The notes under the pieces were generated by a model. That model did not search any database. It was not told the DNA's origin and saw only the letters and a program-made list of their open reading frames with translations. 40,438 nt of DNA, from NCBI GenBank assembly GCA_027592785.1, contig JAQCLD010000031.1:1-40438 (forward strand). The letters run 5' to 3'. Positions 1 through 8,358 of the stretch are shown in pieces (the first letter of the stretch is position 1; each line of letters opens with the position of its first letter). The stretch comes from Acidobacteriota bacterium. Lineage in GTDB: Bacteria > Acidobacteriota > Terriglobia > Bryobacterales > UBA6623. Position numbers and translations under genes: made by a program.

Positions 1-30
1 CCCACATCTGTAAGGGCGCCGAGAGCGCTG

Positions 31-85
31 GGTTGGTTAGCGGTCAGACGTCAAATCGGAAATCCGGGTATACTGCTAACCGACC
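31..85. repeat. Interrupted inverted repeat bracketing the first promoter
   Basis: Positions 31-41 (GGTTGGTTAGC) and 75-85 (GCTAACCGACC) are reverse complements at 10 of 11 positions; the odd pair would be a G-U wobble in RNA. The arms are 33 bp apart and the right arm begins directly after the -10-like TATACT at 69-74. It could be a paired operator for the gene at 113, or a hairpin in a transcript entering from upstream. No T tract follows, so it is not a typical intrinsic terminator. Confidence 0.45.
69..74 (+). promoter_or_regulatory. Possible -10 box (TATACT) for the DUF1592 gene
   Basis: TATACT matches the sigma-70 -10 consensus at five of six positions. It would start transcription near 81, about 32 nt before the ATG at 113. 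I see no good -35 hexamer at 16-18 bp, so the promoter is weak, activated, or not real. Confidence 0.35.
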
Positions 86-112
86 GAACCAAATGAACGC
101 GAGTCGCCACAA

Positions 113-2419
113 ATGAAAAGGATCACATTACTACTTGCGTGCGCTGTCGTCGCGGCGGCTCAACAAGAGCCGGCCGCGTTCGTGAACCAATATTGTGTTG
201 GGTGCCACAGCACCCAGGCGCACACCGCCGGTCTCGATCTGCAATCGATCGACGCAGGGAATCTGGCCGCCGACTCGGAGGTTTGGGAAAAAGTCGTCCG
301 TCGGCTGCGGGCCCGGCAAATGCCGCCTGCCGGTATGCCGCGGCCGGACGAGAGTACCTACGCTGCTGTCGTCGCCAGGCTGTCGGGTTCGCTCGACGCC
401 GCCGCGAAGGTCGACGTCAATCCGGGACGTTCGGATGCGTTTCGGCGGTTAAACCGCACCGAGTACCGCAACGCGATTCGAGACTTGCTGGCTGTCGATG
501 TCGATGTAGTTAACTTGTTGCCGAGCGACGAGTCGAGCCACGGGTTCGACAATATTACCGTCGCCAATCTGTCGCCGACTTTGCTGGAGCGCTACGTCTC
601 AGCCGCGGAGAAGATTAGCCGCCTCGCTGTGGGCCGCTCTGGAAATTCTCCCGACGGGTACACCTACCGGCTGCCCCCCGACTTGACCCAAGAGCACCAC
701 CTCGATGGTTTGCCGATTGGGACGCGAGGAGGAGCGCTCGTTCCCTATACTTTCCCGCTGGATGCCGAGTACGACATTACCGTCCGGCTGTCCCGCGACC
801 GTAATGAGGAAGTTGAGGGGTTGCGGGAACCTCATGACGTCGAGATTCTGTTGGACCGCGAGCGCCTGGGGATATTTACTATCACGCCGCCAGAAGATAC
901 TAGCGGTTATCCCCTGGTCGATCAGCACGTGCGCGTGCGGGTTCCGGTCAAGGCGGGGCCGCATGAAGTTGGTGTCACGTTCATCAAGAAGCCGACGGAT
1001 TTGATTGAAACGGAAAGACAGCCTTACTTGGCGCGGTTCAATTTCTACCGCCATCCGCGAGTCACTCCTGCGCTTTACGCGGTATCTATTACAGGTCCGT
1101 ACGATACCGAAGGGCCGGGAGAGTCGCCGAGCCGCCACCGGTTGTTCACGTGCACTCCGGCGGATCGCAGCGAAGAAGACGCTTGCGCCAAAGAGATTCT
1201 GACGACGCTGACGAGGCGTGCTTACCGGCGACCGGTGGCGGAAAAGGATCTGGCGAGGCCGCTGGAGTTTTTCCGGCAGGCGCGCTCGGCGGGCGGCTTC
1301 GACGCGGGCATTGAGATGGCCTTGTCGGCGGTGTTGGTTAGCCCGGAGTTTCTGTTCCGCGTTGAGCGCGATCCGGCGGGCGTTGCTTCCGAGACGGCCT
1401 ACCGGCTGAGCGAAGTCGAACTCGCCTCGCGGCTGTCATTCTTCCTGTGGAGTAGTATTCCCGACGACGAGTTGCTGGACGCGGCAATCGCGGGCAAACT
1501 GCAGGAGCCCGAAGTCTTGGAGAGCCAAGTAAGGCGCATGTTGGCCGATCAACGCTCCGAGACGTTGGTGACGAATTTTGCCTCGCAATGGTTGTACCTC
1601 CGGAATTTGGAGGGGATCACGCCCGACATGCGGCTGTTCCCGGACTGGGACGACAATCTGCGGCAGTCTTTCCGGCGGGAGACGGAGTTGTTCTTCGAGA
1701 GCATCCTTAGGGAGGACCGCAGCGTACTTGAGTTGCTTAGCGCCGACTACACGTTCTTGAACGAGCGGCTGGCGAAGCACTACGGTATCCCGAATATTTA
1801 CGGCAGCCGCTTCCGACGTGTCGACCTGGGGCCGGACGTAATGAGGGGCGGCTTGTTGCGCCACGGCAGCGTGCTGACAGTTACTTCTTACGCTACGCGA
1901 ACCTCGCCGGTCATCCGAGGCAAATGGGTTCTAGAGAACATTCTGGGTGTGCCGCCGCCAGCGCCGCCGCCGAATGTGCCCGCGTTGGAAGCAACGAAAG
2001 TCGCCGCTAATCTGAGCGTACGTGACCGGCTGGCTGCGCACCGGGAGAACCCGGTTTGTTATTCCTGCCATCAGTTGACGGATCCGGTCGGATTCTCGCT
2101 CGAAAATTACGATGCGGTGGGGCAGTGGAGAACGTTGGATGGTGAGGCTGTGATCGACGCTTCGGGCGGTTTGCCCGACGGCAGCGAATTCGACGGTATT
2201 GAAGGAATCGAAGAGGCTATCCTCGCCCGACCGGAGATTTTTGCGGGTGTAGTGGCCGAAAAGTTAATGACCTATGGATTGGGGCGCGGTACCGAATATT
2301 ACGATGCGCCTGCAATTCGCGAAGTAGTACGAGAGGCGAAAGCGGATGATTTCCGACTTTCTACCCTTATACTCGGAATAACGAAGAGCGTACCGTTCCA
2401 GATGAGGAGATCCAAATGA
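113..2419 (+). CDS. Secreted DUF1592/planctomycete-type cytochrome c domain protein
   Basis: A 768-residue exported protein of the family combining DUF1587, DUF1595, DUF1592, DUF1588 and DUF1585. Residues 1-16 form a signal peptide. A haem c motif CVGCH lies at 28-32 and a second, CYSCH, at 649-653. Between them come a DUF1587-like part (about 110-175, FRRLNRTEYRNAIRDLL), a DUF1595-like part (about 357-420), DUF1592 (about 430-560) and DUF1588 (about 563-660, with TSPVIRGKWVLENILG). DUF1585 is the C-terminal 75 residues. Such proteins are presumed periplasmic haem proteins and are common in Planctomycetota and Acidobacteriota; their substrate is not established. The stop overlaps the next start by 4 nt (ATGA), so the pair is translationally coupled, as is usual for DUF1592 and DUF1552 genes. 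The ribosome site before ATG 113 is poor. Confidence 0.9.
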   Translation: MKRITLLLACAVVAAAQQEPAAFVNQYCVGCHSTQAHTAGLDLQSIDAGNLAADSEVWEKVVRRLRARQMPPAGMPRPDESTYAAVVARLSGSLDAAAKVDVNPGRSDAFRRLNRTEYRNAIRDLLAVDVDVVNLLPSDESSHGFDNITVANLSPTLLERYVSAAEKISRLAVGRSGNSPDGYTYRLPPDLTQEHHLDGLPIGTRGGALVPYTFPLDAEYDITVRLSRDRNEEVEGLREPHDVEILLDRERLGIFTITPPEDTSGYPLVDQHVRVRVPVKAGPHEVGVTFIKKPTDLIETERQPYLARFNFYRHPRVTPALYAVSITGPYDTEGPGESPSRHRLFTCTPADRSEEDACAKEILTTLTRRAYRRPVAEKDLARPLEFFRQARSAGGFDAGIEMALSAVLVSPEFLFRVERDPAGVASETAYRLSEVELASRLSFFLWSSIPDDELLDAAIAGKLQEPEVLESQVRRMLADQRSETLVTNFASQWLYLRNLEGITPDMRLFPDWDDNLRQSFRRETELFFESILREDRSVLELLSADYTFLNERLAKHYGIPNIYGSRFRRVDLGPDVMRGGLLRHGSVLTVTSYATRTSPVIRGKWVLENILGVPPPAPPPNVPALEATKVAANLSVRDRLAAHRENPVCYSCHQLTDPVGFSLENYDAVGQWRTLDGEAVIDASGGLPDGSEFDGIEGIEEAILARPEIFAGVVAEKLMTYGLGRGTEYYDAPAIREVVREAKADDFRLSTLILGITKSVPFQMRRSK

Positions 2420-3750
2420 TCATCACTAAGAAGGCCTTACCCCGCCGCAGATTTTTGCGAGGCACCGGCGCTGCGCTGGCTCTGCCGCTGCTGGACGCGA
2501 TGATTCCGGCGATGACGCCGCTGATGGCATCGCCGGGAGCGCCCGTTCGCCGGATAGGCTATGTCTATGTGCCGATGGGTTCGATCATTGGGGAATGGAC
2601 TCCGTCGTCGGTCGGCAAGATCGACAAGCTCTCGCCGACGCTGAGCCCGCTCACCCCGGTCCTCGACCACGTTTCGGTGGTCAGCAACTTGGAGTTGAAG
2701 AACTCCTATCCGGGTACGCATGCGACTTCGAACGCAGGTTTCTTGAGCGCGGCCAAGGCGAAATGGACCGAGAGTACGGACTATTATCTGGGCACGACCG
2801 CCGACCAAGTCGCGGCGCAACAGATTGGCCAGGAGACGCAGTTACCTTCGCTTGAATTGTCGATGGACCTGATGGCGATGGTCGGACAGTGCGACAACGG
2901 CTTTGCCTGCGTCTACCAGAACAACCTTTCTTGGTCGTCGCCGACGACGCCTCTGCCGTCTGAAGCGCATCCGCGCATCGTATTTGAGCGCTTGTTCGGT
3001 GAGGGCGGAACCCCTGAGCAGAGGGCGGTCGCGCTCAGCAAGAAGGCCAGCTTGCTCGATTGGGTCAAGGACGACATCAACCGTCTGCAAAGCGAACTCG
3101 GGGCCGAAGATCGGACCAGGGTGAGCCAGTATCTCGACACAGTTCGAGAGGTGGAACGCCGCATTCAGAAGGCGGAGTCAGATACGGCCGACAATCAATT
3201 GCCGGATCTGGATCGGCCGGTCGGCGTCCCGGTGTCGTATACGGAACACGCCAAGCTGATGTTCGACTTGCAGGTGTTGGCTTTGCAAGCCGATGTGACG
3301 CGCGTCACGAGCTTCCAGCTGGCCCGAGAGACCAGCAACCGTACCTACCCGGAGGCTGGCGTTAACGATCCGCATCACCCGACGACGCACCACGGCTACG
3401 ACCCGGAGAAGATGGCCAAAGTGGCCACGATCAACCAATACCACGTGTCGCTTTTTGCCTACTTCTTGGAGCGGCTCAAGGCAACGCCGGAGGGCGACGG
3501 CACGTTGCTCGATAACGTGGCCTACCTCTACGGCAGCGGCATGGGTAATCCTAACATCCACGACCACGTGAATTTGCCGATCCTCGTGGCGGGTGGCGCT
3601 GGCGGACGACTCAAAGGCGGCCAGCACATCAGGTACGACGAGCCGGAGCCGTTGGCGAACTTGCATCTGACCTTGCTGGAGAAGACGGGCGTTCAAATCG
3701 AATCGTTCGCCGACAGCAACGGGCAGATTGACGGCCTGGTTGCAGTGTAA
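2416..3750 (+). CDS. DUF1552 domain protein with Tat-like signal
   Basis: A 444-residue DUF1552 protein, the usual partner of DUF1592 cytochromes. The N terminus holds a twin-arginine-like signal (RRRFLRG at about 10-16) followed by the hydrophobic stretch GAALALPLLDAMIPA, which suggests folded export across the membrane. Further on are family-typical parts such as GYVYVPMGSI near the front, LFDLQVLALQADVTRVTSFQ in the middle and LDNVAYLYGSGMGNPNIHDH near the end. DUF1552 proteins resemble DUF1501/sulfatase-type secreted proteins, but no activity is established. The start overlaps the upstream stop by 4 nt and a GAGGAG ribosome site lies inside the upstream gene. Confidence 0.9.
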   Translation: MIITKKALPRRRFLRGTGAALALPLLDAMIPAMTPLMASPGAPVRRIGYVYVPMGSIIGEWTPSSVGKIDKLSPTLSPLTPVLDHVSVVSNLELKNSYPGTHATSNAGFLSAAKAKWTESTDYYLGTTADQVAAQQIGQETQLPSLELSMDLMAMVGQCDNGFACVYQNNLSWSSPTTPLPSEAHPRIVFERLFGEGGTPEQRAVALSKKASLLDWVKDDINRLQSELGAEDRTRVSQYLDTVREVERRIQKAESDTADNQLPDLDRPVGVPVSYTEHAKLMFDLQVLALQADVTRVTSFQLARETSNRTYPEAGVNDPHHPTTHHGYDPEKMAKVATINQYHVSLFAYFLERLKATPEGDGTLLDNVAYLYGSGMGNPNIHDHVNLPILVAGGAGGRLKGGQHIRYDEPEPLANLHLTLLEKTGVQIESFADSNGQIDGLVAV

Positions 3751-3766
3751 AGGCGGGGGAAAGGCT

Positions 3767-5230
3767 ATGAGAGCGATTGCAGTATTCTTGCTCGCGACGG
3801 CGAGCTTATGGGCGGCGCCGACGGGCACGGTGGCGTACCTTGCTGATGCTGCGGAGCATGGAGACCGGGCGGCGGTTCGCGAGCTGATTGCTCAGGGCTC
3901 CGCGGTCAACGCTGCGCAGGTCGACGGCATGACAGCGCTGCACTGGGCCGTTTACCACAATGACTTGGAGACGGCTCAATTGTTGATCGGAGCCAAGGCC
4001 AACGTTGAGGTGACTAATCGCTACGGCGTATCGCCGCTTTCGCTAGCCGCGACTAACGGCGATGCCGCGATGATCAAAGCCCTACTGGACGCGGGGGCCG
4101 ATGCGAATACGATCCGGCTCGGCGGCGAGACGGTGCTGATGACCGCGGCGCGGACCGGTAAGGCCGACGCAGTGCATGCGCTATTGGCGCACGGCGCCGA
4201 CCCCAACCAAACGGCGCATGACGAGGGCCAGACCGCTCTGATGTGGGCGGCTGCTGAAGGGCACGCGGAAACCGTACAAGCGCTCTTGCGGGGCGGTGCG
4301 GATTTGAATGCGCGTCTGCCTTCGGGGTTTACGGCACTGTTTTTTGCCGTACGCAACGGTCGTATGGACGCGGCAAGAACGTTGCTCGAAGTTGGGGCTG
4401 ACGTCAACCAAAAGATTGAGCCCACGGGACGGGTTCGGGGCGGCCCGAGGCCTGGATCGACGCCACTGCTTCTGGCCGCCGGCAATGGGCATTTTGAACT
4501 GGCAACAATGTTGTTGGATGCTGGGGCGGACCCGAACGCGGCGGAGACCGGTTATACCGTGCTGCACAAGCTTGCAGAAGTCCACAGGGCTCCTGGCGGA
4601 GATTACGATCCTGCACCTCAAGGCTCGGGCGAAATGAGCCTCCTGGAGTTCGTCGAGTATATCGTTAAGAAGGGCGCTGACTTGAACGCGCGCATGACGG
4701 AAAACGTCAATATCGGCGGTGTGCGATTGAACCACCTCGGATCGACGCCATTCTTGCTCGCTGCGCAACAAGCGGACGCAGAGTATATGCGCAAGCTGGC
4801 CGACCTGGGCGCCGACCCAAGCCTTACCAATGAAGACAACAGCACCGCTTTGATGATAGCGGCGGGCATTGGCACGCGTTCTCCGGGCGAAGACGCGGGT
4901 ACGGAACAAGAAGTGATCGAGGCGATGCAGGTCGCGCTCGATCTTGGCGTGGACATCGATGCGGTCGACAACAACGGCGAGACTGCGATGCACGGAGCCG
5001 CTCTCAAGAATGCGCCCCTAGCAGTCGAGTGGCTCGCTGAAAAGGGCGCCGATATCAACGTTTGGCACACGAAGAACAGTGCGGGCTGGACGCCGCTGAT
5101 CATCGCCCGCGGTTATCGCTGGGGCAACTTCAAGCCTTCACCCGCGACCGTCGAAGCGCTAAGCCAGGTGATGCTCGCGAGAGGCGTCACGCCTACATTT
5201 GAACCGGCCAAGAGCGGAGAAATCTACTAG
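3767..5230 (+). CDS. Secreted ankyrin-repeat protein
   Basis: A 487-residue protein starting at ATG 3767. The frame is open further upstream to a TTG at 3728, but ATG 3767 has a GGCGGGGGAAAGG ribosome site and gives a signal peptide (MRAIAVFLLATASLWAAP). The rest is almost entirely ankyrin repeats: repeated patterns of the kind GMTALHWAVYHNDLETAQLL and GQTALMWAAAEGHAETVQAL recur about every 33 residues. A longer, less regular insert (about residues 215-320) separates two repeat groups. Ankyrin repeats bind proteins; no catalytic domain is visible. It follows the DUF1552 gene by 16 nt, so it is probably in the same transcript and may act with the cytochrome pair outside the cytoplasm. Confidence 0.88.
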   Translation: MRAIAVFLLATASLWAAPTGTVAYLADAAEHGDRAAVRELIAQGSAVNAAQVDGMTALHWAVYHNDLETAQLLIGAKANVEVTNRYGVSPLSLAATNGDAAMIKALLDAGADANTIRLGGETVLMTAARTGKADAVHALLAHGADPNQTAHDEGQTALMWAAAEGHAETVQALLRGGADLNARLPSGFTALFFAVRNGRMDAARTLLEVGADVNQKIEPTGRVRGGPRPGSTPLLLAAGNGHFELATMLLDAGADPNAAETGYTVLHKLAEVHRAPGGDYDPAPQGSGEMSLLEFVEYIVKKGADLNARMTENVNIGGVRLNHLGSTPFLLAAQQADAEYMRKLADLGADPSLTNEDNSTALMIAAGIGTRSPGEDAGTEQEVIEAMQVALDLGVDIDAVDNNGETAMHGAALKNAPLAVEWLAEKGADINVWHTKNSAGWTPLIIARGYRWGNFKPSPATVEALSQVMLARGVTPTFEPAKSGEIY

Positions 5231-5265
5231 GGCGAGCCGCCACTTCTGTGGAGCCCTTGCAGGGC

Positions 5266-5271
5266 TATAAT
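5266..5271 (+). promoter_or_regulatory. Consensus -10 box (TATAAT) close to the PHP gene start
   Basis: A perfect TATAAT ends 9 nt before the GTG at 5281. With normal spacing, transcription would begin around 5278, leaving a leader of only about 3 nt and no room for a ribosome-binding site. The -35 region is weak (TTCTGT at 5244-5249 with a 16-bp gap). This supports a separate promoter for the PHP gene and a near-leaderless message. Confidence 0.5.
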
Positions 5272-5280
5272 CGCAGCATC

Positions 5281-6399
5281 GTGAGAAAGCTGCTGATCTC
5301 CATTTGCCTCGTCCTGCTCGTCTTCTCGTACATCCAGGCGCAGGGCCGACAAGAGCTTGACCGGCGCATACGGTTCCCGAATGTGCCGGGGTACTTGTCG
5401 CTCAAGTGCGATCTGCACATCCACACGGTATTTTCGGACGGGGCGGTTTGGCCGGATATTCGCGTCCAGGAAGCGCTGCGCGACGGGCTGGATGCGATTT
5501 CGTTGACGGAGCACTTGGAGTATCAGCCGCACAGCGACGACATTCCCCACCCGGACCGGAATCGCTCCTACGAAATCGCCAAGGAAGCGGCCACGAACGA
5601 ATCGCTGATCATCATCCGCGGTTCGGAGATTACGCGGGACATGCCGCCGGGGCACAACAACACCATCTTTATTCAGGACGCCAATAAGCTACTCCAGGAT
5701 GACGCGGTCGAAGTGTTTCGCGAGGCGAAACGGCAGGGCGGCTTTAGTTACTGGAACCATCCGAACTGGACGGCTCAGAAACCGGACGGCAATGCGGACC
5801 TGACGGATATGCATCGGGCGTTGATTCGCGAAGGGTTGCTGCAGGGCATCGAAGTGGTCAACGAGCTGACCTACTCGGACGAGGCGCTGCAGATTGCGTT
5901 GGACACCAATCTGACAATCCTGGCGACGTCGGATATTCACGGACTGGTGGATTGGCTGTTCGAAGTGCCCGAGGGCGGGCATCGGCCGATTACGTTGGTC
6001 TTCTCCGAGGAACGGACGCAAGCGGGGATCGAGGCAGGTTTGCGGGCGGGTCGCACGGTGGCTTGGTTCAACAACACGTTGATTGGCAAGGAAGAGAACT
6101 TGAAACCGCTGATCGAAGCGTCGCTGACGGTGACAGAATCCGGATACCTGGGCGATACGGACGTTTTGACGGTGATGATCGAGAACACGTCCGATGCGGC
6201 GTATTTGCTGGACAACCAGTCGGAATTCACCTTCCACCGCGATGCGGATCTGGTGACGTTGGCGCCGCAGGGCGTGACGATGCTCGAGGTGAAGACCGGC
6301 GGGCGGCGCGATGCCGTCTCGTTAGATTTTGAAGTGTTGAACGCGATCACCGCGCCGGATACGCATCCGCACCTGACGCTCGACGTGTCGCCGCGCTAG
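5281..6399 (+). CDS. Secreted PHP-domain phosphodiesterase (Sb-PDE-like)
   Basis: A 372-residue metal-dependent phosphoesterase of the PHP superfamily, similar in layout to the Sb-PDE family of secreted phosphodiesterases. The frame opens at GTG 5248, but GTG 5281 is preferred: it begins directly with a signal peptide (MRKLLISICLVLLVFSYIQA) and follows a TATAAT box. Metal-binding motifs are CDLHIHTVFSDG (His46, His48), SLTEH, the His in SYWNHPNW, and ATSDIHG. The C-terminal third (from about 280) looks like a beta-rich accessory domain. The substrate cannot be read from the sequence. Its stop is 4 nt from the stop of the convergent SMP-30 gene. Confidence 0.82.
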   Translation: MRKLLISICLVLLVFSYIQAQGRQELDRRIRFPNVPGYLSLKCDLHIHTVFSDGAVWPDIRVQEALRDGLDAISLTEHLEYQPHSDDIPHPDRNRSYEIAKEAATNESLIIIRGSEITRDMPPGHNNTIFIQDANKLLQDDAVEVFREAKRQGGFSYWNHPNWTAQKPDGNADLTDMHRALIREGLLQGIEVVNELTYSDEALQIALDTNLTILATSDIHGLVDWLFEVPEGGHRPITLVFSEERTQAGIEAGLRAGRTVAWFNNTLIGKEENLKPLIEASLTVTESGYLGDTDVLTVMIENTSDAAYLLDNQSEFTFHRDADLVTLAPQGVTMLEVKTGGRRDAVSLDFEVLNAITAPDTHPHLTLDVSPR

Positions 6400-6403
6400 G
6401 CGG

Positions 6404-7369
6404 CTATTGCTGTTGACGCCGCCGTTGTTGGTGCCGCCGCTCGAGGCGTTCGCGTTGTTCGCGTTCGATGGCCTGGTAATCCCGTAAGAAGTAGGGCACG
6501 CCAGTGGTCGCTGTGCGCAGCCGGTAGAGGGCCTGCGGCGTGGTGACGTAGAGGTAGTCGAAGTTCGGCCCGGCAAAGGTGAGGTTGCTGGGGCTGGACC
6601 CGCGAATGGGCGTGTCGATGACTCCGCTGAAGCGGTCTTCTGTGTCGAAGACTTGGATGCCGAGCGTGGTGGCGACGAAGACGCGGTCTTGGGTGTCGAC
6701 GGTCATGCCGTCGGAGCCTGGTTTGGCGGTCTCAAAAGGCAAGCGCAGCGGGGCGAAGACGGGAGCTCCGGCGGTCAGCGATCCGTCGAGCTCGGCGCGG
6801 AATGCCCACAGGTGAGGCGTTTCGCGGTCGGTGACGACGACGGTGCCCTCGCGGTGAGCCAGGATGATGCCGTTGGGGTGCAAGTCTTCGGCGACGGTCT
6901 TGACGGTGAGGCGGTCGGGACTGATGTACCAGACGCGTCCGCCGTCGGGGTCGGTGAACCAGATCGAGTTGTCCCCGGCGACGACGAGGTCGTTGACGCT
7001 GATGCCGTCGGCGATGACGTGATAGATGCCGTCTGAGGTATAGGCGGCGATGCGATTGCCGCCTGCCTGTGCGGCGTAGAGCAGGCCGTCGGGGCCGACC
7101 ATCATGCCGCCGGTCTTGTAGCTGTTGTCGGTGAAGGTGGTGATGTTCTTGGTCGCGTGATCGACCTTGTAAATTATGCCGGCGTTGTAGTCGGCAAAGT
7201 AGAGGTTGCCTTCGCGGTCGGCTGAGGGGCCTTCGGCTAACTGGTAGCCGTCGGCGACGAGTTCCCATTCTTCGCCGGGAACCAAGATTTGGCTAAGCGG
7301 TAGATCCTGCGCGGCGGCGGTGAAGGCCAACGACGCTAGGCAGAGGGCAGAGATGAAAGTCCGAATCAT
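6404..7369 (-). CDS. Secreted SMP-30/gluconolactonase-like beta-propeller
   Basis: A 321-residue protein with an N-terminal signal peptide (MIRTFISALCLASLAFTAAA). The body is a six-bladed SMP-30/gluconolactonase/LRE propeller. Likely metal ligands are the Glu in LAEGPS, the Asn in HPNGI and the Asp in SDGMTVD, which matches the family. These enzymes hydrolyse sugar lactones or related esters; the substrate here is unknown. The C-terminal 20 residues are rich in Arg and Gln and are probably disordered. The start is 16 nt after the stop of the esterase gene, with GAGG as ribosome site, so the two are an operon. Confidence 0.85.
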   Translation of the reverse strand: MIRTFISALCLASLAFTAAAQDLPLSQILVPGEEWELVADGYQLAEGPSADREGNLYFADYNAGIIYKVDHATKNITTFTDNSYKTGGMMVGPDGLLYAAQAGGNRIAAYTSDGIYHVIADGISVNDLVVAGDNSIWFTDPDGGRVWYISPDRLTVKTVAEDLHPNGIILAHREGTVVVTDRETPHLWAFRAELDGSLTAGAPVFAPLRLPFETAKPGSDGMTVDTQDRVFVATTLGIQVFDTEDRFSGVIDTPIRGSSPSNLTFAGPNFDYLYVTTPQALYRLRTATTGVPYFLRDYQAIEREQRERLERRHQQRRRQQQ

Positions 7370-7385
7370 GGTGTCGCCTCGCGCC

Positions 7386-8291
7386 TTACTTGCTTTTCCA
7401 GTCGCGCCAAATCCAGCGCATCGCGTCGGGGAAGATCGAGCCGCCGTGGTTGCCGCTATGCGTGCCGTGTCCGAAGACGAGCTTGTGGTCGTAGTCCATG
7501 TATTCGAGGGCGGCGTCCATGGCGCGATTGGCTAGCGGCCAGTTGCCGTGATTGTTGTCGAGGTCGTTTTCGCCGTCTTGTAGGAAGACGCGCAAGGGGC
7601 GCCCGATGGGGCTGGTCTTGCGGATGATGCCGGGATACTGGTCACCGTTGCGGATGTTGACGTAGGTGCCGATATAGGTGACAACCTTGCGGAAGCTATC
7701 GGGGCGCTCCCAAGCGACGGTAAAGGCCGCGATGCCGCCGGTGCTGAGGCCGGCGACGCCCCGCATATCAGGGTCGGTCGAGAACTTGACGCGGTGCTCG
7801 CGCTCGACCATCGGCAGGAACTGCTCGATCAGGAAGCGGGCGTAGAGGTCAGACATCGTGTCGTATTCGTAGGAGCGGTTGCGACGGGCGACGGCGTGAG
7901 GACGGGCGGGCTGCACTGTGCCGGGATTGAGGAAGACGCCGATGGTGACGGGCATTTCGCCCTTGTGAATGAGGTTGTCGAAGACGATGGGGGCGCGGGT
8001 GTGTCCGCCGGCATTGGCGTAGCCGCCGCCGTCGTTGAAGACCATCAGGGCCGCCGGGGAGGAGCTGTCGTACTGCGAAGGGATATAGACCCAATAGCTG
8101 CGCGTCGTGCCGGGATAGATGCCGTCCTCGGGACTCACGTAGGTGGCCTCGATGACGCGCCCCTTAGGGACGCCAGCCTGAGGCAGGGAGTCGGGGCCGA
8201 GTTCGTAGTCGTTTTGCGCCTGATTGGGAGTCGCCGTCGCCAGCAGGATCGCAGCAGCGAATATCGCGGCGAGGCTTCGATTGATGCTCAT
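7386..8291 (-). CDS. Secreted alpha/beta hydrolase, enterochelin-esterase-like
   Basis: A 301-residue esterase of the PF00756 type. A signal peptide (residues 1-25, ending in NQAQ) shows export. The nucleophile elbow GLSTGG gives the catalytic Ser; the acid is probably in QDGENDLDNN and the His in HGTHSGNHGG near the C terminus, where the family places it. Related enzymes cleave feruloyl, acetyl or siderophore esters; sequence alone does not decide. It is first in a two-gene operon with the SMP-30 protein. A GGAG sits before the ATG. The upstream region is shared with the divergent fructokinase gene. Confidence 0.83.
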   Translation of the reverse strand: MSINRSLAAIFAAAILLATATPNQAQNDYELGPDSLPQAGVPKGRVIEATYVSPEDGIYPGTTRSYWVYIPSQYDSSSPAALMVFNDGGGYANAGGHTRAPIVFDNLIHKGEMPVTIGVFLNPGTVQPARPHAVARRNRSYEYDTMSDLYARFLIEQFLPMVEREHRVKFSTDPDMRGVAGLSTGGIAAFTVAWERPDSFRKVVTYIGTYVNIRNGDQYPGIIRKTSPIGRPLRVFLQDGENDLDNNHGNWPLANRAMDAALEYMDYDHKLVFGHGTHSGNHGGSIFPDAMRWIWRDWKSK

Positions 8292-8342
8292 CCCGGAGTC
8301 TCCATGTCTCTAACGGTATAGAGTGCCACAGACGGGGGCGGC

Positions 8343-8348
8343 TACGAT
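8343..8348 (+). promoter_or_regulatory. Possible -10 box (TACGAT) for the fructokinase gene
   Basis: TACGAT ends 10 nt before the ATG at 8359, so transcription would begin about 4 nt before the start codon. The short spacer (GAGACTCG) contains no convincing ribosome site. The -35 is unclear. The same geometry is seen before the genes at 5281 and 19590. Confidence 0.35.
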
Positions 8349-8358
8349 AAGAGACTCG

